A stretch of DNA of 64,000 nucleotides from contig NZ_CABPSP010000002.1 in NCBI RefSeq assembly GCF_902459765.1, positions 62,001 to 126,000 of the forward strand, in the 5' to 3' direction. This document shows, in pieces, positions 42,308-51,084 of the stretch (positions are counted from its first letter, which is position 1; each line of letters starts with the position of its first letter). Under the pieces are notes generated by a model. It was not told the DNA's origin. It saw only the letters and a list, made by a program, of their open reading frames with translations, and did no database searches. The position numbers were made by a program, and so were the translations under genes. The stretch is from Pandoraea anapnoica (GTDB taxonomy: Bacteria; Pseudomonadota; Gammaproteobacteria; Burkholderiales; Burkholderiaceae).

Positions 42308-43139
42308 AGTGCGACAGATCGTTGAAGCCCTGTGCTAGCGCGACGTCCGTCGCCGAGGCCCCGGCGCGCAGTGCGGGCAACGCGCGCACGAGACGCAACT
42401 GATTGCGCCACGCATGTGGTGCCAGTCCAGTCTCGCGGGAGAATAGGCGCGCCGCATGGAACGGCGAAAGATCGACGGCTTCGGCGACTGCCGTCAGTGA
42501 AAGCGATTCGGTGAGATCGGCCGACAGACGCGCTTTCATCGTCTCGACGCGCACCGCGTCGCGATGCATTTCCAACAGCGGCACGTGCGCCTGCGCATGA
42601 CGGACCAGCATCATCGATACGGCATCGATCAGCACGCTTTCGGCCAACAGCGGATCTGCGCCGATCTGAAGCAACCGATGCGCTTCGAGCAGCCGCTCCA
42701 TGGCCTGCACGTCGTAAATGACGTGTTCGCCGAACCAGGGCATCGCTTCGTCCACCGATGTCGACCCACCCGGCGTCTCCAGCGGATCCAGCGGACTTTC
42801 CAACTGACGTTGCACGCCCTGCACGAAACCGACGGGCAGGTAAAACACACGGTAACGCCAGCCAAAGTCGGTTTCCCGCGCGCCCGTGTGAACTTCGCCG
42901 GGATGGATGATGGCGATCGACCCGGCGTCCGCCACGTGCTCGCCGCCACGATAGGCGTAGCGCTCCGCCCCGGCCACGATGCACGCGAACGTGTACGTGT
43001 CGTGCCAGTGCGGCGCGAACGTATGATCGTTGTATTCGGCCGTGAGCATGTCGCCTCCGGGCACGAGCGTCGAGCGCCAGTACAAAGGGGCATTGCGGAA
43101 CGGCTGAAACGGTTGAACGGGCTGAAACAAGGCATCCAT
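42240..43139 (-). CDS. AraC-family transcriptional regulator
   Basis: A 299-residue regulator. The cupin-type N-terminal sensor contains HWHDTYTFACIVAGAERYAYRGGEH and IHPGEVHTG. The C-terminal double helix-turn-helix is at about 200-295, ending GFNDLSHFTRYFRRAFGVSPGKW. Such proteins often control an amino-acid exporter or metabolic gene next door, but none is adjacent. The start MDALFQ at 43139 is set by family length; the frame stays open much further upstream. Confidence 0.88.
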   Translation of the reverse strand: MDALFQPVQPFQPFRNAPLYWRSTLVPGGDMLTAEYNDHTFAPHWHDTYTFACIVAGAERYAYRGGEHVADAGSIAIIHPGEVHTGARETDFGWRYRVFYLPVGFVQGVQRQLESPLDPLETPGGSTSVDEAMPWFGEHVIYDVQAMERLLEAHRLLQIGADPLLAESVLIDAVSMMLVRHAQAHVPLLEMHRDAVRVETMKARLSADLTESLSLTAVAEAVDLSPFHAARLFSRETGLAPHAWRNQLRLVRALPALRAGASATDVALAQGFNDLSHFTRYFRRAFGVSPGKWSVGPGA

Positions 43140-43144
43140 GCCCG

Positions 43145-43402
43145 CTACTTTACACTGAGCCGCAGCGCAGCCGACATGAACACCGCGTCCTGCGACAGAC
43201 GTCGCAGAATCTCGTCGCCCAGACGACGCCTCCACGGATCGTCTTCCGAAAGCTGCCGGTTTTCCTTGGCCTTTGCGGCGGGAATCTCGATCATCATTGT
43301 GCTTTCTCCTGGGCCCGGCACGCCGTACAACTGGAAGCCGTCGAGCGACGCGCCGAACGGCACCAGCCGGTCGCCGGTCCGGACATCGCACTCGACATCC
43401 AT
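43145..43402 (-). CDS. Small conserved-looking hypothetical protein
   Basis: An 85-residue frame ending six bases before the AraC gene start on the same strand. It has a compact beta-like N-terminus (MDVECDVRTGDRLVPFG) and a charged helical C-terminus with DDPWRRRLGDEILRRL. No family is recognised. No good ribosome site is seen, but the upstream DNA is A+T-rich and promoter-like. It could be co-transcribed with the AraC gene. Confidence 0.4.
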   Translation of the reverse strand: MDVECDVRTGDRLVPFGASLDGFQLYGVPGPGESTMMIEIPAAKAKENRQLSEDDPWRRRLGDEILRRLSQDAVFMSAALRLSVK

Positions 43403-43462
43403 GCAAAATAATCATAAATATCAACATAATATTCATTTCTCTTATGTTGCATCGCGCCATAC

Positions 43463-43509
43463 ACTCCGGGTATTCCCTGATTAGCAGGGACGTCCTGAGT
43501 ATCCGGAGT
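43463..43509. repeat. Nested inverted repeat upstream of the ClC gene
   Basis: An outer stem pairs ACTCCGGGTA (43463-43472) with TATCCGGAGT (43500-43509) at nine of ten positions by strict pairing, with a G-T at the tenth. An inner hairpin TCCCTG (43474-43479)/CAGGGA (43485-43490) closes on a 5-base loop. The element ends 14 bp before the ClC start codon and would lie in its 5' leader, where it could cover the ribosome site. Confidence 0.5.
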
Positions 43510-43523
43510 TAAGGCGTAGCACG

Positions 43524-44933
43524 ATGAACACCCCGCAAGCCACGCAAATCCCAACGCAACAGACCGAGCAACCGACCTCGCGCACTGCCATCGCGCCGAC
43601 CGGCCGTGAGACCGCGCAGGCGGAGGGCGTCCGAGCCACCCCGCTCGTGACGCTCGCCGTCGTCACTGTGCTGACGGGGATTGGCGCAGGCATCGGCGGC
43701 ACAGTGCTCGCCGCCCTGCTCCACATCGTTCAGCATCTGGCCTTCGGCTATGCCGAGGATCAGGTCTTCGGTGCGCAGAGCTTTCTGAGTGGCGTTGCAG
43801 CCGCATCGCCCGAGCGTCGCTTTGCCGTGCTGACAGCGTGCGGTGTTGTTGCCGGGCTCGGCTGGTATGCCGTGCATCGCCACGGCGCAAAGCTCGTCTC
43901 AATCAAAGAAGCGGTCGGACGCTCACGCCCGATGCCCGTCGGCAGCACGCTCGCGCATGCGGTGTTGCAGATCGTGACGGTCGCGCTGGGCTCGCCGCTC
44001 GGGCGCGAAGTCGCACCGCGTGAAATCGGTGCGCTGATCGGCGACCAACTGGCGCGTCGCGCCGGGCTGTCTGCCGAACAATGTCGTCTGCTCGTCGCGT
44101 GTGGAGCAGGCGCGGGACTCGCTGCCGTCTATAACGTGCCGCTCGGTGGCGCGATCTTCGTGCTGGAAGTGCTGCTCGGTACGTTCGCGTGGCGCGCGGT
44201 GCTGCCCGCCTTTGCGACCTCGGCGATTGCGGCCGCTGTCGCCTGGATCGGCATGGGGGCGGAACAGCAATACACCCTCCCGGCGTTCGACGTCACCGCG
44301 CCGCTCGTCGGCTGGGCGCTCGTGTGCGGCCCGCTCGTCGGGGTCGCCGCGTGGGCATTCGCGCGTCTGACCGAAAGCGCCCGCGCCGCCGCGCCGCGCG
44401 ACTGGCGTGCGCCGGTCTTCGCACTGGCCAACTTCATGGTGCTGGGCCTGGTCATCGCCTGGTACCCGCAATTGCCGGGCAACGGCAAGGGCCCGGCATC
44501 GCTCGCATTCAACGGCGAACTGGTGACGGCACTGGCATTCGTGCTGCTGGTGCTGCGCGTGCTCTTTACGTGGAGTAGTCTGCGCGCCGGGGCGGCAGGC
44601 GGTCTGCTCACACCGGGACTGGCGAACGGCGCGTTACTCGCGGTCGTGCTGGCGGGATTTTGGAATGGCGCGTTGCCGCAGGAGATGGAAGTTGCACTCG
44701 GCGCGGCAGCCCTCATCGGGGCGACCGCCTTCCTCGCCGTATCGATGCGCATGCCGATCACGGCCGTGGTGCTGGCGCTGGAATTCACGCACGTGAATCA
44801 GGATTTCCTCGCGCCGATGTTGCTGGCTGTCGCCGGTGCCGCCTGCACGGCACGCTGGCTCGATCAGCGCGTGGCCACGACGAAGAGCCGCGGGAACGGC
44901 AGCAGTACCGTGCCGTCGGCCAGTGCCGGATAA
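43524..44933 (+). CDS. ClC-family anion channel/antiporter
   Basis: A 469-residue membrane protein of ClC type. The central motif reads GSPLGREVAPREIGA in place of the usual GREGP, and AGAGAGLAAVYNVPLGGAIFVLE follows. The late AGAAGGLLTPGLANGALL and a CBS-free C-terminus are typical of short bacterial ClCs. The GSGIP selectivity motif is not evident, so the ion is uncertain. A disordered N-terminus of about 40 residues precedes helix B. The last 70 bases overlap the convergent Tam gene. Confidence 0.83.
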   Translation: MNTPQATQIPTQQTEQPTSRTAIAPTGRETAQAEGVRATPLVTLAVVTVLTGIGAGIGGTVLAALLHIVQHLAFGYAEDQVFGAQSFLSGVAAASPERRFAVLTACGVVAGLGWYAVHRHGAKLVSIKEAVGRSRPMPVGSTLAHAVLQIVTVALGSPLGREVAPREIGALIGDQLARRAGLSAEQCRLLVACGAGAGLAAVYNVPLGGAIFVLEVLLGTFAWRAVLPAFATSAIAAAVAWIGMGAEQQYTLPAFDVTAPLVGWALVCGPLVGVAAWAFARLTESARAAAPRDWRAPVFALANFMVLGLVIAWYPQLPGNGKGPASLAFNGELVTALAFVLLVLRVLFTWSSLRAGAAGGLLTPGLANGALLAVVLAGFWNGALPQEMEVALGAAALIGATAFLAVSMRMPITAVVLALEFTHVNQDFLAPMLLAVAGAACTARWLDQRVATTKSRGNGSSTVPSASAG

Positions 44934-45679
44934 GCCTTCGCGATTTCTTCCGTGTAACGCGCGAGGAACGCCTCGCGCGAAGCGTCGTCCAGCTTCGTCA
45001 GGAACGGACGCAGCGCGCTGCCCTTGAACCATTCGACGACAGCCGGTGCGCCGCCTGCGAGCGGATGGTAGTAAGTTGTGCGCCAGATATCGACGCGCGA
45101 GCACACGGCACGCAGCATCGGATAGTAGAACGCCGCGCCATGACGTGCAGTGCGCTCCGTGCCTTTGAGCGTCTCCGCCCAGCGCGGGTCCGCGGCAACT
45201 TCACGCATCAGCCGGTGAGCGGGTTCGTCGAGATTGTCGGGCGTCTGCACGGCCAATGAACCACCGGGCGCAAGACACGCGACGAGACGCGGATACAGCG
45301 TTTCGTGATCGGGCAGCCATTGCAACACGGCGTTCGCGAGAATCACGTCGAACGGGCCGTCTTTCCACGCACCGATATCCGCGACGTCGAAATGAAACTG
45401 CGGAAGACGTTTGCGCGCCGCGTCGACCATATCCTGCGAACTGTCCAGCCCGAGTACTTCTGCCTGCGCATAGCGCGCCGCCAGCACTTCGGTCGAGTTG
45501 CCGGGGCCGCACCCGATATCCACGACGCGTGCGGCATCGCGGCCGGGAAGCTCAGGGATCGCAGCGACGAGATCGCGCACGGGACGCGTGCGCTCGTCTT
45601 CGAACTTGACGTACTGCGACGCCTGCCACGCGGGATTGGTCGGGGCGTGCGAAGTCGTCGACGACTGGTTTTGCGACAT
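44864..45679 (-). CDS. tam: Trans-aconitate 2-methyltransferase
   Basis: A 271-residue SAM-dependent methyltransferase. Motif I is VVDIGCGPGNSTEVLAAR, followed by LGLDSSQDMVDAARKRLP and ANAVLQWLPDHETLYPRL. The WRTTYYHPLAGGAPAVVEWFKGSALRPFL segment is typical of Tam. The enzyme methylates trans-aconitate, a by-product that inhibits the citric acid cycle. The 3' end overlaps the ClC gene by 70 bp. It lies just downstream of the anti-sigma gene on the same strand, with 54 bp between. Confidence 0.88.
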   Translation of the reverse strand: MSQNQSSTTSHAPTNPAWQASQYVKFEDERTRPVRDLVAAIPELPGRDAARVVDIGCGPGNSTEVLAARYAQAEVLGLDSSQDMVDAARKRLPQFHFDVADIGAWKDGPFDVILANAVLQWLPDHETLYPRLVACLAPGGSLAVQTPDNLDEPAHRLMREVAADPRWAETLKGTERTARHGAAFYYPMLRAVCSRVDIWRTTYYHPLAGGAPAVVEWFKGSALRPFLTKLDDASREAFLARYTEEIAKAYPALADGTVLLPFPRLFVVATR

Positions 45680-45733
45680 GAATCACTCCTTCAGGCGGCT
45701 ATCGATCAATATCGATCAACAGCCGTCACGATA

Positions 45734-46579
45734 TCAGGTCGCCGCCTGTAACGCCTCCACGAATACACGCAGATGCGACGGCTCTGCGTCAGTGATCGCC
45801 CAGTACGTCATGCCATTGCGTCGCCAGCGGGCAATCGCATAGCCGTCGCTGCCGGTGATCATGGGCGCAGCAGACGCCTTGTCGCGTGCCGGATATACGT
45901 AGACGTCGATCGGATGCTTGTCGGTGTAATAGATGAGTACCGACACCGTGCGACCGCCGACATAATCCAGACGTCCGCCCGCGAGCGGGAATCCCTTGTC
46001 CGCCAGATCGACGACCGGCGGTGCGTAGTCGAGGCGTCCGTTGAACCACGGCTTGACGGTATGCTGGTCCGTCGAAATCACGTCAATCGGATGCTGCGAC
46101 AACAACGCGCGCACGTGACTCGACACGATCTCCTGCGGCTGCAAGCCGCTCTGAGCAGCCGGTTCAGGCGCCTGCGTGGGTGCTGGCGGACGCGCCACCA
46201 GCAACGCCATCGCCACCGCCAGCCCGCCGAGGATCGCACCGCCCGCGCCACCGAACAGCCACGGCGCAAGACTCGGCCCCCACGCGGTTTCCACACCAGT
46301 GGACTTGACGGGTTTCGCAGGTCTGGTTTCCGGCTTCGCTCCCTTCTTATCATCCTGCCTGACTTCGCGCTGGAAGTCGGAAGCCGACGATGCGCTCACC
46401 GCCTCCTGCGCGACGGCACGGCGCTCGGCATTCGCCAACTCGTCGCGAAGCCGTTCACGCAATGCTTGCGGCGCGTTGTGATGCAACGAGCCGTCCCGAA
46501 GCATCTTGCCCAGCGTGGTGGTTTCGCTTGTCGTCGGCAGGTCTTTGGGATCGTCGTGCATGTCGTCATGCTTACTCAT
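45734..46579 (-). CDS. Membrane-anchored anti-sigma factor
   Basis: A 281-residue protein with a cytosolic N-terminal part (1-104) that has a short helical segment (PQALRERLRDELANAERR) suited to sigma binding. One membrane helix is at about 105-129 and a periplasmic C-terminal domain at about 145-281. This is the topology of anti-sigma factors encoded next to ECF sigma genes. Its start overlaps the sigma-factor stop by eight bases, and GAGGACGCG precedes the ATG. No zinc-binding HxxxCxxC motif is seen in the N-terminus. Confidence 0.82.
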   Translation of the reverse strand: MSKHDDMHDDPKDLPTTSETTTLGKMLRDGSLHHNAPQALRERLRDELANAERRAVAQEAVSASSASDFQREVRQDDKKGAKPETRPAKPVKSTGVETAWGPSLAPWLFGGAGGAILGGLAVAMALLVARPPAPTQAPEPAAQSGLQPQEIVSSHVRALLSQHPIDVISTDQHTVKPWFNGRLDYAPPVVDLADKGFPLAGGRLDYVGGRTVSVLIYYTDKHPIDVYVYPARDKASAAPMITGSDGYAIARWRRNGMTYWAITDAEPSHLRVFVEALQAAT

Positions 46580-47231
46580 CGCGTCCTCCCCGAGTCGTGC
46601 CGTCGAGCGGCAAGCGCGTCAGGCGTGTCACTTGCGCAGATGAGGACGAAGAAGCTGCTGCCGCCCCGCCCTCCTGCGCAGCGCGCAATGCCGCCGCGAG
46701 CATCTGTCTGCCGCGCGCGAGCCGCGACATGACCGTGCCCGCAGGCACGCCGACGATCGTCTCGATTTCCCGGTAGCTCATATCCTCCATCTCACGCAAA
46801 ACCAGCACTTCGCGGAACACGACGGGCAAGCCAGCAAGCGCCTCGCGCACCAGCGCACATTCGTCGCGGCGCACGGCCAGCATTTCCGGATCTCCCGGTG
46901 ACGCGTCATCCCACCCCGGCAGACGATCCGCCTCGTGCAAGCCGTGCATCGCTTCGTCGAACGGCGTGCCGTCGGCAGCGTCGGAGCGGCGTCGCCACTC
47001 GGTCATCCAGGTATTGCGCACGATGGCCAGCAGCCACGCCCCCGCATTCTCGCCACGAAAACCGTCGAAAAAGCGCAGCGCACGCAGATAGGCCTCCTGC
47101 ACGATGTCATCCGCATCGCTTGCGCTGCCCGAGAGCCAGCGCGCAAGGTTGTAGGCCGCATCGAGATGCGGCAAGGCCAGTGCTTCGAATCGTCCTGACG
47201 CCTGAGCGCCAGGGGTGTCCGCATCGGTCAC
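46572..47231 (-). CDS. ECF RNA polymerase sigma factor
   Basis: A 219-residue sigma-70 family protein with region 2 (SDADDIVQEAYLRALRFFDGF and WLLAIVRNTWMTEWRRR) and region 4 (LREMEDMSYREIETIVGVPAGTVMSRLARGR). The start is GTG at 47231 with GGGAG six bases upstream. It overlaps the anti-sigma gene and follows the metallophosphoesterase/cupredoxin pair by 148 bp, so the envelope proteins may be part of its regulon. The inducing stress is unknown. Confidence 0.9.
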   Translation of the reverse strand: MTDADTPGAQASGRFEALALPHLDAAYNLARWLSGSASDADDIVQEAYLRALRFFDGFRGENAGAWLLAIVRNTWMTEWRRRSDAADGTPFDEAMHGLHEADRLPGWDDASPGDPEMLAVRRDECALVREALAGLPVVFREVLVLREMEDMSYREIETIVGVPAGTVMSRLARGRQMLAAALRAAQEGGAAAASSSSSAQVTRLTRLPLDGTTRGGRDE

Positions 47232-47379
47232 CAGGATCTCCCGAGATCGGGCAACACTGTGCCCGCGTGAGTCGGACTGACGCTACACGTGACATCGCGA
47301 ACGATATCTCGATGATCGTCGCAGCCATCTGCAAACAACGTCAGTGGGCTCATTGAATCACATCTGCACGCGCGAACGG

Positions 47380-47778
47380 TCATTTCACGACGATCACCCC
47401 TGTCATATGGGGATGAATCGCACAGTAGTACGGGTACGTTCCCGGCTTGTCGAAGGTGAACGCGAACGTGCCGTCGGTATCGAGCGCGCCGGACGCAAAC
47501 GTGCGTGGATTCGACGAACTCGTGACGGTGTGCGGCTCGTCGTCGCGATTGGTCCACGTTACACGCGTGCCAGCTTTGATCGTGAGCGTTGCGGGCGAAA
47601 AGGTGAAGTTCTCGATGTGGACTGCGCCCGGATCTGCGGCAGCGGCCTCGGCTCGCCCGGCGACCACGAGCATACCGGTCGCCGCGACGGCGAGACCTGC
47701 CAGCAGCGTGCGACGTTGCGCGGCATGCGGGCTCAGGCGTGACGAAGGAGACGAAGAGAACAAAGAGGACGATTTCAT
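47380..47778 (-). CDS. Exported cupredoxin
   Basis: A 132-residue small blue-copper-type protein. The N-terminus has a Tat-like signal (QRRTLLAGLAVAATG; cleavage near residue 45). The copper ligands are His83, Cys119, His122 and Met125 in EPHTV and YYCAIHPHM, the amicyanin/plastocyanin pattern. It should carry electrons or bind copper in the periplasm. It starts 15 bp after the metallophosphoesterase stop with GGAGG in the gap, so both are co-transcribed. An RxxR-type alternative Sec signal cannot be excluded. Confidence 0.88.
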   Translation of the reverse strand: MKSSSLFSSSPSSRLSPHAAQRRTLLAGLAVAATGMLVVAGRAEAAAADPGAVHIENFTFSPATLTIKAGTRVTWTNRDDEPHTVTSSSNPRTFASGALDTDGTFAFTFDKPGTYPYYCAIHPHMTGVIVVK

Positions 47779-47793
47779 GGCGGCACCTCCGGG

Positions 47794-48780
47794 TCATGAC
47801 GCCAGCGTGGTGTCGCCCAACAGCGGTGCACCGTCCAGCGAAGTGAAATCGACGCGGCGAATTCCCAACGTCTGCCGCAGTTGCGATGCGTCGACCTTCA
47901 ACGGTCCCGGCCCCGGACCGTCACCCGGCGCAGGCTGCGGAAACGCCGTCGACATCGCCGTCTGCAATCGCACGTTGCCTTCGACCTTTTGCAATACCTG
48001 ATGGATGTGGCCATTGAGCACCGTCACCGATCCGAACGGACGCAGTAACGCAAGCGCGCGGTCGCCGTCGTCGGTCCCCCATCCCCACGCCGGATAGACG
48101 GACCAGAGCGGCATGTGGGTGAATACGACGAGCGGCGTGCTGCGGGAGCGGCCCTTGAGATCGGCGGCGAGCCAGTCGAGTTGCGTGTCGCCGAGGTAGC
48201 CCATGCCACCCGCCTTGAGATTGAGGACGTTCACGAGCGCAATGAAGTGCACGCCCTGCTGATCGAAGCTGTACCAGCCATTGCCCCCGCTGCGGGGGGA
48301 AAAGCGGCTGAAGAAGGCACGACCGTCGTCGCCGATAACGTCATGCTCGCCCGGCACATAGTGGGTCTCGAGACCCGCGCCGTTCACGATCTGCTGCGCC
48401 GTGTCGAACTCTTCGGCCCGGGAAAGATGGCTGACGTCGCCGGTGTGCAGCATGAACGCAGGCCGCTGTGCGGCACTGCGGATACGCTCGATGGCGGATT
48501 GAAGCGTGGCGGCCGGATCGGGATTCGGGGCCTTGTTGAAGCCGATATGGCTGTCACTGATCTGGACGAACGAGAGCGTGCCGGACGACGGCTTCTCGGC
48601 AGCCGAGGCCGTCGTACCGCCCAGCATCGTCGCGAGCGGGAGGCCGCGCGGCACGCCGCCGTCGAGCGTCCATAAAATGCCCGCCCCGGCCCACGCCAGA
48701 CAGGCCATCGCACGACGACGCGACATCGCTGGCGCGTCGGCTACGTCTTTCCCACCGTCATTCGGATCACGATCGCTCAT
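47794..48780 (-). CDS. Tat-exported metallophosphoesterase
   Basis: A 328-residue calcineurin-like phosphoesterase with a twin-arginine signal (SRRRAMACLAWAGAG, Arg21-23). Metal-site motifs are ISDSHIG (Asp76, His78), TGDVSH (Asp115), GEHD (145-148), FTHMPL and NGHIHQ. The usual GNHD Asn is Glu146, a variant of a metal ligand. It hydrolyses an unknown phosphoester in the periplasm. It heads an operon with the cupredoxin gene; the ECF sigma pair lies downstream on the same strand. Confidence 0.87.
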   Translation of the reverse strand: MSDRDPNDGGKDVADAPAMSRRRAMACLAWAGAGILWTLDGGVPRGLPLATMLGGTTASAAEKPSSGTLSFVQISDSHIGFNKAPNPDPAATLQSAIERIRSAAQRPAFMLHTGDVSHLSRAEEFDTAQQIVNGAGLETHYVPGEHDVIGDDGRAFFSRFSPRSGGNGWYSFDQQGVHFIALVNVLNLKAGGMGYLGDTQLDWLAADLKGRSRSTPLVVFTHMPLWSVYPAWGWGTDDGDRALALLRPFGSVTVLNGHIHQVLQKVEGNVRLQTAMSTAFPQPAPGDGPGPGPLKVDASQLRQTLGIRRVDFTSLDGAPLLGDTTLAS

Positions 48781-48924
48781 GGCACACCTCCACAGAATGA
48801 GGGCGCCCGGTTCGTCACCATGACAGAGTTTCGAGCGCGCCGTTATCTGTAATACCGGCGCACCCGACGATTTATTCCCGAACGCCTGAGCGACGTTGCG
48901 AAGAGACGAACATCGAAGCCGGGA

Positions 48925-49797
48925 TCAGAGCGGCGAGTCGTTCCACCGAGGCAGTGCGCCGGTGCGGCCATGCGTGTGCCACGACGGCACAACGTTGAGC
49001 ACGCTCTGGCACCCACTATCGGCTGTAGCGATTGTTTGGGCTTTGACAGCATCCGCTCCGCGCGGGCTCAGCAAAGGACGCGGGTCGACCGGATTGCCGT
49101 TTCGACGCAGTTCGAAATGCAGATGTGGGCCGGTCGCCATGCCCGTCTGACCGACTGCACCGATCTGCTTGCCGGCCACGACGGCATCGCCGACGCGCAG
49201 GCCACGCTCCATGGCGGACAAATGCGCGTAGACAGTCTCGCTGCCATAGCGATGCGAGATCACCACGTAGTGTCCGAACCCGCGACGCTCGAAACCGATG
49301 AACTTCACACGGCCGTCAGCAGCCGCAAGCACCGGGGTGCCGGCCGGTGCCGCAAAATCGACGCCGGTATGGGTATGCGACACGCGGCGCACGGGATGGC
49401 GCCGTGTGCCGAATTCCGACGACACGCGCGCGCCTGCCACCGGCGTAACGAACGACGTGGCCGATGACACCGCACGGGCAGCCGTCGACGGGACAAACAG
49501 GCTGGCGCGCCCCTGCACCGCCGACGTATGCCAGCGGCTGGCCGCCGACACGGGAATCGGAGACAACGGCGTGATCTTGCCGCAGACTGACTGATTGACC
49601 GACACCGCAGGCAACACCGCAGACGGACCGTTGTGAGCAAACAGTGGCCCCGTCAGACGCGGATGCAGATGCAACGGCGCTCCCGCGGCCGCCGTCGCCG
49701 ATAGCGGCGCGACCATCCAGAGACCGAAGACGGTCGCGGCCAAACCGCTGTCCAACGCTGCGCGCGTGCGCTTGGCGAAAGGAATAGAGAAAGACAT
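48925..49797 (-). CDS. M23-family metallopeptidase (LytM domain)
   Basis: A 290-residue exported protein. After a signal sequence and a variable linker, the M23 domain lies at about 120-245. It contains VSSEFGTRRHPVRRVSHTHTGVDFAAP with the His and Asp zinc ligands, then GPHLHFELRRNG with the HxH motif. It may cut peptidoglycan cross-links or serve as a murein hydrolase activator. It is a lone gene with no partner in view. Confidence 0.88.
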   Translation of the reverse strand: MSFSIPFAKRTRAALDSGLAATVFGLWMVAPLSATAAAGAPLHLHPRLTGPLFAHNGPSAVLPAVSVNQSVCGKITPLSPIPVSAASRWHTSAVQGRASLFVPSTAARAVSSATSFVTPVAGARVSSEFGTRRHPVRRVSHTHTGVDFAAPAGTPVLAAADGRVKFIGFERRGFGHYVVISHRYGSETVYAHLSAMERGLRVGDAVVAGKQIGAVGQTGMATGPHLHFELRRNGNPVDPRPLLSPRGADAVKAQTIATADSGCQSVLNVVPSWHTHGRTGALPRWNDSPL

Positions 49798-49966
49798 CGC
49801 TCGACAGACTGAATCGGAAACGACGCAGTCTACGGGGCGAAGGGGCGAAACTTAGTAGGAAATGGCCCAACCTAACCGCAGATCGCGGCCAAAACTAGGG
49901 AAATTGGGAATTTGCACAACGCAATGTGCGGACTTACGAGTGCCGAGCGCTGCGCCGCCGCGCCGA

Positions 49967-50983
49967 TCAGCGTCGCGTGCCGGGACGCGTGCGTTTGATC
50001 GCGTACATCGCCTCGTCGGCGTGATCCATCAGTTGCGTCATATCGGTGCCGTCGTCGGGCAGCATGGCAATGCCCACACTCACCCCCAGTTCGAGCGGCC
50101 TGCCTTCGAACTCAAACGGCGCGCCCACTTCCTGTGCCAGTCGCTGGCTGTGCGCCTCGGCGTCTTCGCGCGAATGGATACCGCACAGAATCATGCCGAA
50201 CTCGTCGCCGCCCACGCGGGCGATCGTGTCCGAGCGTCGCGCCGTGGCGTTCATGCGCTCCGCGGCGGCACGAATGGCGGCGTCGCCCGCACGATGGCCG
50301 TAGCGGTCGTTGATGGGCTTGAGCCCGTCCATATCGATGTTCAGAATGCCGAGCCGCGACGACGAACGCAGTGCCAGATGCACGGCCTGACGCAAACGGT
50401 CGTAGAACAACGCGCGATTGGGCAGGCCGGTGAGCGCATCGTGCGTGGCTTGCAAATAGAGCTGACTCGTCTCGAAGCGCGCCGCATGGAACATCGCCGC
50501 CGCGATGAGTTCGCTCATCAGTTCAAGCGTGCGGACGTCGGCATCGGGGAACGCCGACGGGTCCGGCGCGAAGACTTTGAGCACACCGACGGTCGTGTCC
50601 AGATGCTTGAGCGGTGTGACGATCATCGAGCGCAGACCGACCTTGCGGCAGGCCTCGCGGTCGACGCGCGGATCGGTCTCGGAATCGTCGCAGCGAAGAA
50701 TCTCGCCTGTCTTCACGCACTGGCCCGAGAGCGAGCCGTCGCGCGACAGGCGCATGCCCAACAGGTTGGCCGCGACACCGGACGCCGCCCGGTACACCAT
50801 GTCGTCGCCTTCGGCCAGTTCCACCACCGCGCCATTGGCTTGCGTCAGATGTTGCACCCGCTCCGCCACGAAGGCCATCACGCCGCCGAGATCCAGGCCG
50901 AGTTTGGCAATTTCGGTTTGTGTTTTGACGATCTCCAAAAGCGTATTGCTTTCGGGCATCACGGCGACGGCGTTTTGGGTCAC
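49967..50983 (-). CDS. GAF-GGDEF diguanylate cyclase
   Basis: A 338-residue soluble protein. A GAF domain spans about 15-170 (with RCDDSETDPRVDREACRKVGLRSMIVTPL, a phytochrome-like GAF pattern). GGDEF covers about 178-335, with an intact active site GGDEF at 258-262 in RVGGDEFGMIL. It should make cyclic-di-GMP in response to a small ligand. No membrane anchor is present. It is not in an operon. Confidence 0.9.
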   Translation of the reverse strand: MTQNAVAVMPESNTLLEIVKTQTEIAKLGLDLGGVMAFVAERVQHLTQANGAVVELAEGDDMVYRAASGVAANLLGMRLSRDGSLSGQCVKTGEILRCDDSETDPRVDREACRKVGLRSMIVTPLKHLDTTVGVLKVFAPDPSAFPDADVRTLELMSELIAAAMFHAARFETSQLYLQATHDALTGLPNRALFYDRLRQAVHLALRSSSRLGILNIDMDGLKPINDRYGHRAGDAAIRAAAERMNATARRSDTIARVGGDEFGMILCGIHSREDAEAHSQRLAQEVGAPFEFEGRPLELGVSVGIAMLPDDGTDMTQLMDHADEAMYAIKRTRPGTRR

Positions 50984-51084
50984 GACCTATCCTGTTCTTC
51001 AAAAAGCGTGAACCCGAAATGTACCATCGCGCGTTTGGAAACTCACCTCAAAACGCCCGTTGCAGCACCGCAAGCGCCAACGAA

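Noticed and set aside
43463-43509. Fluoride riboswitch upstream of the ClC gene
   Set aside because: The hairpin is real, but the conserved crcB-motif blocks were not found.
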